A stretch of DNA of 64,000 nt from CAWJNF01 sp963844235. GTDB lineage: Bacteria; Actinomycetota; Thermoleophilia; Gaiellales; Gaiellaceae. The notes beneath the pieces were generated by a model that saw nothing but the letters and a program-made list of their open reading frames with translations, was not told where the DNA came from and ran no database searches. The position numbers and the translations under genes are program-made. Shown one piece after another: positions 59,516-64,000 of the stretch (the stretch's first letter is position 1; the number at the start of each line of letters is the position of its first letter). The DNA lies in contig CAWJNF010000004.1 of the NCBI GenBank assembly GCA_963844235.1, forward strand, positions 992,001 through 1,056,000, in the 5' to 3' direction.

Positions 59516-61455
59516 GCGCGACGGAGACCACGAGCCGGGCAGCGATTCGCGACCTCGGCGACGAGGAGCTCGCGGGCCGCTACGGCTGTGACCGCTTCAC
59601 GGCCACCGTGCTCGCGAACCGCTTCCAGTACATCGTCGAGCACATGTGCGCCCGGCTGCTCACGGCCGCGTTCTCCCCCATCCTGCGCGACTTCTACGAC
59701 TTCGCGGCCACGCTCACGGGACCGCCGGAGATCGACTACCCGACGCCGGCCATGAGCAACAGCATCGTCCTCTTCACGGGCGTCATGACCGAGTCCGTGC
59801 GGCACACGGTCGAGGAGTACGGCGTCGAGCGGCTCGAGCCGGGTGACGTGATCGTCGCCAACGACCCGTACCGCGGCGGCACCCACGTCAACGACCTCCT
59901 CTTCGTGCGACCCGTCTTCCACGACGGCAGCGTCGCGGGTTTCGTGAGCATGAAAGCGCACCAGCTCGACATGGGCGGCGTCGTGCCGGGGGGCTTCACG
60001 TTGACGAAGCGGAACATCTACGAGGACGGTGTCGTGCTCTCCCCCCGGGCACTGTTCCGCCGGGGCGAGCCCGTGCGCGAGACGTGGAGCCTGATCTTCG
60101 ACAACGTTCGCTTCGGGCCGATCCTGTTCCCGGACATGCAGACGCTCTGCGCCGAGCTCGAGCTCGGCGAGCGGCTGCTCACCGAGACCGTCGAGCGCTA
60201 CGGGGCCGGCGCCGTCCACGGCGCGATGGCCTACGTCTGCGACGCGTCGGCCGAGCGCATCGGGCAGGCGTTGGAGGCCCTTCCCGACGGCGAGTGGGAG
60301 GGCGAGGACGCGACCGACTGCGACGCCGTCGACGACACGGAGGAGTACCGGGTCCACGTCAGGGTCGTCAAGCGCGGAGGCCGCGCCGAGGTCGACTTCA
60401 GCGGAACGTCCCGCCAGGCGCGCACGTGCATGAACTGCACCGCGCTCGACGTGAAGACGACCGTGGGGCTCGCCTTCAAGTACCTGTTCGACCCGCGCGG
60501 TCGGGTCACGTCAGGGGCGGCCCGCTGCATCGACCTCGTCATCCCCGAGGGCACGTGCGTGAACGCGCTGCCGCCGGACGGCGCCGTGTTCGCCTACTGG
60601 GAGCAGAGCCAGACGATCATCTCGGCGGTTCTCCGCGCCCTCGCGCAGGCTGTGGGCCCCGCCGCGATGGCAGGCGACCGCGGCAGTGCGGACATCCACA
60701 ACGCGAACGGGGTGCTGCCGGACGGAACGCCCTGGGTCTCGGTGGCGCAGTGCGGCGGCGAGGTCGGGCCGTTCGGCGCCAACCGGCACGGGGATGCCGA
60801 CAGCCAGATGCTCTCCTACCAGGCGAACGGCATCGGCGTCGCCGCGGAGGCGATCGAGTCCGGTGCCCCGGTCGTGGTGCTCAGGCACGAGATCGTCCCC
60901 GACACTGCCGGAGCGGGTCTCAACCGGGGAGGGAACGCGGTGGTCCGGGACTCGCTGTGGATTCAGCCCGCCGAGCACCACATCATGTCGTTGCGCTACA
61001 AGCGGCCGAGCGGTTTCGGCGTCGCGGGCGGTGGCCACGGGACCACGGGAGGGATCTGGCTCTGGGAGCCTTCCGCGGGCAACTTCGACGGGTTCACGTC
61101 GACCGGCCCTGCCTCCTACCGCGACGCCGTCCCGGTCGCGGGTGTTCTCGATCCCGCGACGAACGAGCCCTCCCCCGACGGCGCCTACCTGTACCCGTAC
61201 CGCGAGCCCTCGTGGCACACCGCGCCGATGGCGCGGCTTCGCTACCTCACGAACGGCGGCGGTGGTTTCGGCGATCCGCTCGAGCGGGACCCGGAGCGCG
61301 TGAAGCGCGACGTGCGCGACGGCTACGTGACGATCGAGGGCGCCGCGCGGGACTACGGCGTCGTGGTGACAGGTGACCCCGAAGACGACCCCGAGAACCT
61401 CGCCGTCGACGTCGCGGCGACCGAGCGGCTGCGTGCCGCACGAAGGAACATGTGA
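59512..61455 (+). CDS. Hydantoinase B/oxoprolinase family subunit (HyuB/ApcD-like)
   Basis: The 647-residue protein has the HyuB pattern: VIVANDPYRGGTHVNDL, MKAHQLDMGG, DFSGTSRQA, GGGHGT and the closing GGGGFGDPLERDPERV. It forms the partner of the preceding subunit. ATG 59512 and the GTG start of the next gene both overlap by 4 bp, so the three genes are translated as one unit. The length is at the upper end for plain hydantoinase B (usually about 520-580). Confidence 0.87.
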   Translation: MSATETTSRAAIRDLGDEELAGRYGCDRFTATVLANRFQYIVEHMCARLLTAAFSPILRDFYDFAATLTGPPEIDYPTPAMSNSIVLFTGVMTESVRHTVEEYGVERLEPGDVIVANDPYRGGTHVNDLLFVRPVFHDGSVAGFVSMKAHQLDMGGVVPGGFTLTKRNIYEDGVVLSPRALFRRGEPVRETWSLIFDNVRFGPILFPDMQTLCAELELGERLLTETVERYGAGAVHGAMAYVCDASAERIGQALEALPDGEWEGEDATDCDAVDDTEEYRVHVRVVKRGGRAEVDFSGTSRQARTCMNCTALDVKTTVGLAFKYLFDPRGRVTSGAARCIDLVIPEGTCVNALPPDGAVFAYWEQSQTIISAVLRALAQAVGPAAMAGDRGSADIHNANGVLPDGTPWVSVAQCGGEVGPFGANRHGDADSQMLSYQANGIGVAAEAIESGAPVVVLRHEIVPDTAGAGLNRGGNAVVRDSLWIQPAEHHIMSLRYKRPSGFGVAGGGHGTTGGIWLWEPSAGNFDGFTSTGPASYRDAVPVAGVLDPATNEPSPDGAYLYPYREPSWHTAPMARLRYLTNGGGGFGDPLERDPERVKRDVRDGYVTIEGAARDYGVVVTGDPEDDPENLAVDVAATERLRAARRNM

Positions 61456-62711
61456 CGGCAACCGCGCCGATCGCGCCGCCCGAGCCCGATCTGACTTCGG
61501 CCGAGCTTCTTGCCCGGGCTGACGCGCTACGGCCGCTCCTCGTCGAGCGCCAGGCTGAGACGGAGGCACGTTCCTACTACGGGCAGGAGATGCACGAGGA
61601 GTTCCTGAGGGCCGGCTTCTACCGCATGCTCGTGCCCCGGCGCTACGGCGGGTACGAGGTCGACCTCCCAACCTTCCTGCGGGTCATCGTGGCAATCGCG
61701 CGCGGCTGCCCGTCGACCGCCTGGTGCCTCTGTCTCGCCTCGGCGCACGCGCTGCAGGTCGGTGCGCTGTTCGAGGAGCACGCCCAGGCCGAGCTCTTCG
61801 GCGACGGGGACTTCCGGTGCGCGGCCGTGGCGGCTCCGACCGGCTCGGCGACGCCCGTCGGCGACGGCTGGGAGATCAGCGGGACGTGGGCGTACTGCTC
61901 GGGCGCGCCGTACTCGACGCACTACATGGGCCAGACCTTCGCGCCGCACGAGGACTCGGACGGGCCACCTCCCATCCTGCTCTTCGTCGCGCCGCGCCGC
62001 GAGTGGACGATGCTCGACGACTGGGGCGACACGCTGGGCCTCAAGGGGAGCGGCTCGCACAGCATCCGCTTCGAGCGGGGCCGCGTCCCTCGCCACTACG
62101 TGCTCGAGAACACCTGGATGGTCGACACGGACACGAGCCGCGGAACACCCGGCTCGCGTCTCCACTCGAACCCGATCTACGCCGGCCGCACCCTCAGTTT
62201 CTTCCAGGCCGAGCTCACAGCAGTGATGGTCGGGGCCGTGCAAGGGGCGCTGGACGAGTACGAGGAGATCATTCGCACGAGGAAGACCCAGCGTCCGCCG
62301 ATCGTCCCGCGCTACCAGGACCCCGACTATCAGCGCTGGTTCGGCCTCGCGCTCGGCAAGACGGCCGCGGCAGAGGCCGCGCTCGTGCAGTGCGCCGAGC
62401 AGTACATGGGACTTTGCCGGCGCAGCGTCGAGGACGGCATCCCCTTCTCACGGGAGGACGACCTGCGGCTGAACGTCATCGGCCGGGAGGCGATGACGCT
62501 CGCCTGGGAGGCGATGCAGGGCCAGGTGTTCCGCACGGGCGGCTCGAGCGCCGCCAAGAAGGGCGAGCGGATGGAGCGCATCTGGCGGGACATGTCGATG
62601 GGCTGGAGCCACTTCACGATCGTGGTCACCGACTGGGCGGCCAGAGAGCTCGCACGCGAGCATCTCGGCGTCGTCGCCGAGGTGCCGAGACCGGACCGGG
62701 AGCGGACATAG
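61452..62711 (+). CDS. Group D flavin-dependent monooxygenase (acyl-CoA dehydrogenase fold, HsaA-like)
   Basis: The 419-residue protein has the acyl-CoA dehydrogenase fold but the pattern of two-component oxygenases such as HsaA: FYRMLVPRRYGGYEVDLPTFLRVI, GCPSTAWCLCLASAH and SGTWAYCSGAPYSTHYMG. It lacks the catalytic Glu context of true dehydrogenases. It would hydroxylate a phenol or related substrate using FADH2/FMNH2 from a reductase encoded elsewhere. GTG 61452 overlaps HyuB. Confidence 0.83.
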   Translation: MTATAPIAPPEPDLTSAELLARADALRPLLVERQAETEARSYYGQEMHEEFLRAGFYRMLVPRRYGGYEVDLPTFLRVIVAIARGCPSTAWCLCLASAHALQVGALFEEHAQAELFGDGDFRCAAVAAPTGSATPVGDGWEISGTWAYCSGAPYSTHYMGQTFAPHEDSDGPPPILLFVAPRREWTMLDDWGDTLGLKGSGSHSIRFERGRVPRHYVLENTWMVDTDTSRGTPGSRLHSNPIYAGRTLSFFQAELTAVMVGAVQGALDEYEEIIRTRKTQRPPIVPRYQDPDYQRWFGLALGKTAAAEAALVQCAEQYMGLCRRSVEDGIPFSREDDLRLNVIGREAMTLAWEAMQGQVFRTGGSSAAKKGERMERIWRDMSMGWSHFTIVVTDWAARELAREHLGVVAEVPRPDRERT

Positions 62712-62727
62712 AAACGGAGGCGCAGAG

Positions 62728-64000
62728 ATGACGCAGGTCGACCCCATCACGCAGAACCTGCCGCCCGGCGTGTCAGAGCGGGAGCTCGCCAATGCCATCG
62801 ACGCGTTCGCGGCCGCGCTCGCCTCGGAGCGCGTCCTCACATCCGAGGAGGACCTGCGCGAGTTCCGCGACCCGTTCGCCTTCTCGACCTGGGACGCGTA
62901 CACCGCGTCGGCGGTAGTGATGCCCGAGACGGTCGAGGAGGTGCAGGCCGTCGTCCGGATCGCCAACGAGCACCGGATCCCGCTCTGGACTCACGGCCAG
63001 GGCCGCAACAACGGCTACGGCGGCCCCGCCCCGCGGGTGAAGGGCTCGGTCATCGTCAGCCTGCGGCGCATGAACCGCGTGCTCGAGATCGACGAGGAGT
63101 GCGCATACGCGGTCGTCGAGCCCGGCGTCCGCTGGTTCGACCTCTACGAGGCCATCCAGGCCGGCGGCCACCGGCTCATGCTCTCGATCGCAGATCTCGG
63201 CTGGGGCAGCGTCGTCGGCAACACGCTCGACCACGGCGTCACCTACCTCCCGTACGGCGCCGACATGTCCGCGCAGTGCGGCATGGAGGTCGTGCTCCCG
63301 AACGGCGAGGTCATGCGCACCGGGATGGGCGCCATGCCCGGCAACCGGGCCTGGCACGTCTACAAGCGCGGCCTCGGCCCGACGCCCGACCAGCTCTTCA
63401 TGCAGTCGAACTTCGGGATCGTGACGAAGATGGGGATCTGGCTCATGCCGGCGCCCGAGTGCTTCATGCCGCTGTGGCTGCGCGTCTGGAAGGAGGACGA
63501 CCTCGGCCCGCTCTGCGACACGCTGCGACGGCTCATGCTCGACCGGACGATCGAGGGCGTGCCGTCGATGTACAACACGCTCGTCCTCGGCTCGGTGATG
63601 TCGCGGCGAAGCCAGTGGTACGAGGACGCCGACCCTATCCCGGAGCCGATCATCGACCGGATCGCGAGAGAGCTCGAGATCGGGCGCTGGAGCACGCGGC
63701 TCGCGCTCTACGGCGACGAGGCGGTCGTCGACCTGAAGCTGAAGAAGATCCAGGAGGCCGTCGCCCAGATCCCCGGTGCGGACGTCCGGGGCGAGAAGTG
63801 CGCGTTCGAGGACATCGCGACCCTTCCGCATCCCGGCGACCGCATCGTGGGCGGTGTCCCGAGCCTCGAGTGGAACTACATGACCGGCTGGTACGGCGGC
63901 GAGGAGGGCGGCCACATCGGCTTCTCGCCGGTCGCCCGGCTGACCGGCACCGAGGCATTGCGGCTGCACCGGCTGCTCCGCGGGCTCGTCGAGGAGCAGG
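62728..64000 (+). CDS. VAO-family FAD oxidase/dehydrogenase (4-cresol dehydrogenase/eugenol oxidase-like), cut by window end
   Basis: The 424 residues present are the FAD-binding part: HGQGRNNGYGG, then ADLGWGSVVGNTLDHGVTY and PYGADM, close to 4-cresol dehydrogenase and vanillyl-alcohol/eugenol oxidases. The segment carrying the covalent flavin attachment residue lies beyond the window, so oxidase and cytochrome-linked types cannot be told apart. Members oxidise 4-alkylphenols, vanillyl alcohol or eugenol, which suits lignin-derived substrates. GGAGG precedes ATG 62728. Confidence 0.88.
   Translation, partial: MTQVDPITQNLPPGVSERELANAIDAFAAALASERVLTSEEDLREFRDPFAFSTWDAYTASAVVMPETVEEVQAVVRIANEHRIPLWTHGQGRNNGYGGPAPRVKGSVIVSLRRMNRVLEIDEECAYAVVEPGVRWFDLYEAIQAGGHRLMLSIADLGWGSVVGNTLDHGVTYLPYGADMSAQCGMEVVLPNGEVMRTGMGAMPGNRAWHVYKRGLGPTPDQLFMQSNFGIVTKMGIWLMPAPECFMPLWLRVWKEDDLGPLCDTLRRLMLDRTIEGVPSMYNTLVLGSVMSRRSQWYEDADPIPEPIIDRIARELEIGRWSTRLALYGDEAVVDLKLKKIQEAVAQIPGADVRGEKCAFEDIATLPHPGDRIVGGVPSLEWNYMTGWYGGEEGGHIGFSPVARLTGTEALRLHRLLRGLVEEQ

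Noticed and set aside
57883..61455. Very long reading frame (1190 codons) spanning hyuA and hyuB.
   Set aside because: Only its second half is HyuB; the first half is an Arg/Ala-rich shadow of hyuA in another frame, as expected at this GC content. HyuB starts at ATG 59512.
1..64000. tRNA, rRNA, riboswitch and prophage signals.
   Set aside because: Looking through all intergenic gaps I found no tRNA-like cloverleaf, rRNA segment, known riboswitch core or phage/integrase gene that I could support.

Overview
This 64 kb window is strongly GC-rich chromosomal DNA with many GTG and some TTG starts, dense 4-bp start/stop overlaps (GTGA, ATGA) and long antisense reading frames. Together with the gene repertoire this points to a soil actinobacterium. 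A deep-branching Thermoleophilia-type lineage (Gaiellales/Solirubrobacterales) is my best guess, by gene style only. No rRNA, tRNA, CRISPR array, plasmid or phage gene was seen. Nearly every gene belongs to catabolism of lignin-type or other aromatic compounds, so the window reads as a catabolic island built from several modules.

Layout. (1) 0.2-5.1 kb, plus: homoprotocatechuate meta-cleavage (a fumarylacetoacetase/RraA fusion, a DapA-type aldolase, hpaE, hpaD). (2) 5.2-9.2 kb, plus: SnoaL-like protein, GMC oxidoreductase, StyA-like flavoprotein monooxygenase, NmrA-like reductase. (3) 9.25-12.3 kb, minus: response regulator, GntR regulator, benzoylformate-decarboxylase-like ThDP enzyme. (4) 12.6-25.8 kb: SDR, phosphotriesterase-like lactonase, flavoprotein dehydrogenase, aldehyde dehydrogenase, pcaC, pobA, pcaG, pcaH, a MetE-like protein and an aryl-alcohol dehydrogenase on minus; then a MarR regulator divergent from feruloyl-CoA hydratase/lyase and its acyl-CoA ligase. 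This is a hydroxycinnamate to protocatechuate route. (5) 25.9-31.6 kb, plus: small proteins and an overlapping leuBCD-SDR-luciferase-like monooxygenase operon. (6) 31.6-37.1 kb, minus: dodecin and a branched-chain-amino-acid-type ABC importer (livF, G, M, H and a lipoprotein). (7) 37.1-44.6 kb: alcohol dehydrogenase and two VOC proteins on minus, an IclR (PcaR-type) regulator, then on plus 3-oxoadipate CoA-transferase, a flavin reductase, maleylacetate reductase and a peroxiredoxin. (8) 44.6-53.1 kb: MetE-like protein and alcohol dehydrogenase on minus, then on plus a phenol hydroxylase, an HpaB-type monooxygenase with reductase, hydroxyquinol 1,2-dioxygenase, a bicupin and a SnoaL-like protein, i.e. 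a resorcinol/hydroxyquinol pathway. (9) 53.2-55.7 kb, minus: beta-hydroxyacid dehydrogenase, double carboxymuconolactone-decarboxylase-like protein, lactonase-like metallo-hydrolase. (10) 55.7-64 kb, plus: alcohol dehydrogenase, zinc-ribbon protein, HyuA/HyuB-type ATP-dependent enzyme, group D flavin monooxygenase and a truncated VAO-family oxidase.

How they work together. Ferulate or p-coumarate would be CoA-activated, cleaved to the aldehyde, oxidised, hydroxylated (PobA) and ring-opened by PcaGH; resorcinol-type phenols would go through hydroxyquinol, maleylacetate and 3-oxoadipate to the CoA-transferase. No vanillate demethylase, PcaB or PcaD is present here.

Main points beyond the gene list. 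Three almost superimposable sigma70-type promoters (36.9, 39.7 and 39.8 kb) carry a 17-bp TGTTCGC-N3-GCGAACA-like palindrome at exactly the same distance from the -10 box, which is a good candidate IclR regulon. Two copies of a 15-bp MarR-type operator link the hydroxycinnamate genes to the aryl-alcohol dehydrogenase operon. Several families of palindromic intergenic elements recur. About ten apparent frameshifts cluster at 19-35 kb and more likely reflect sequence or assembly errors than real gene decay.
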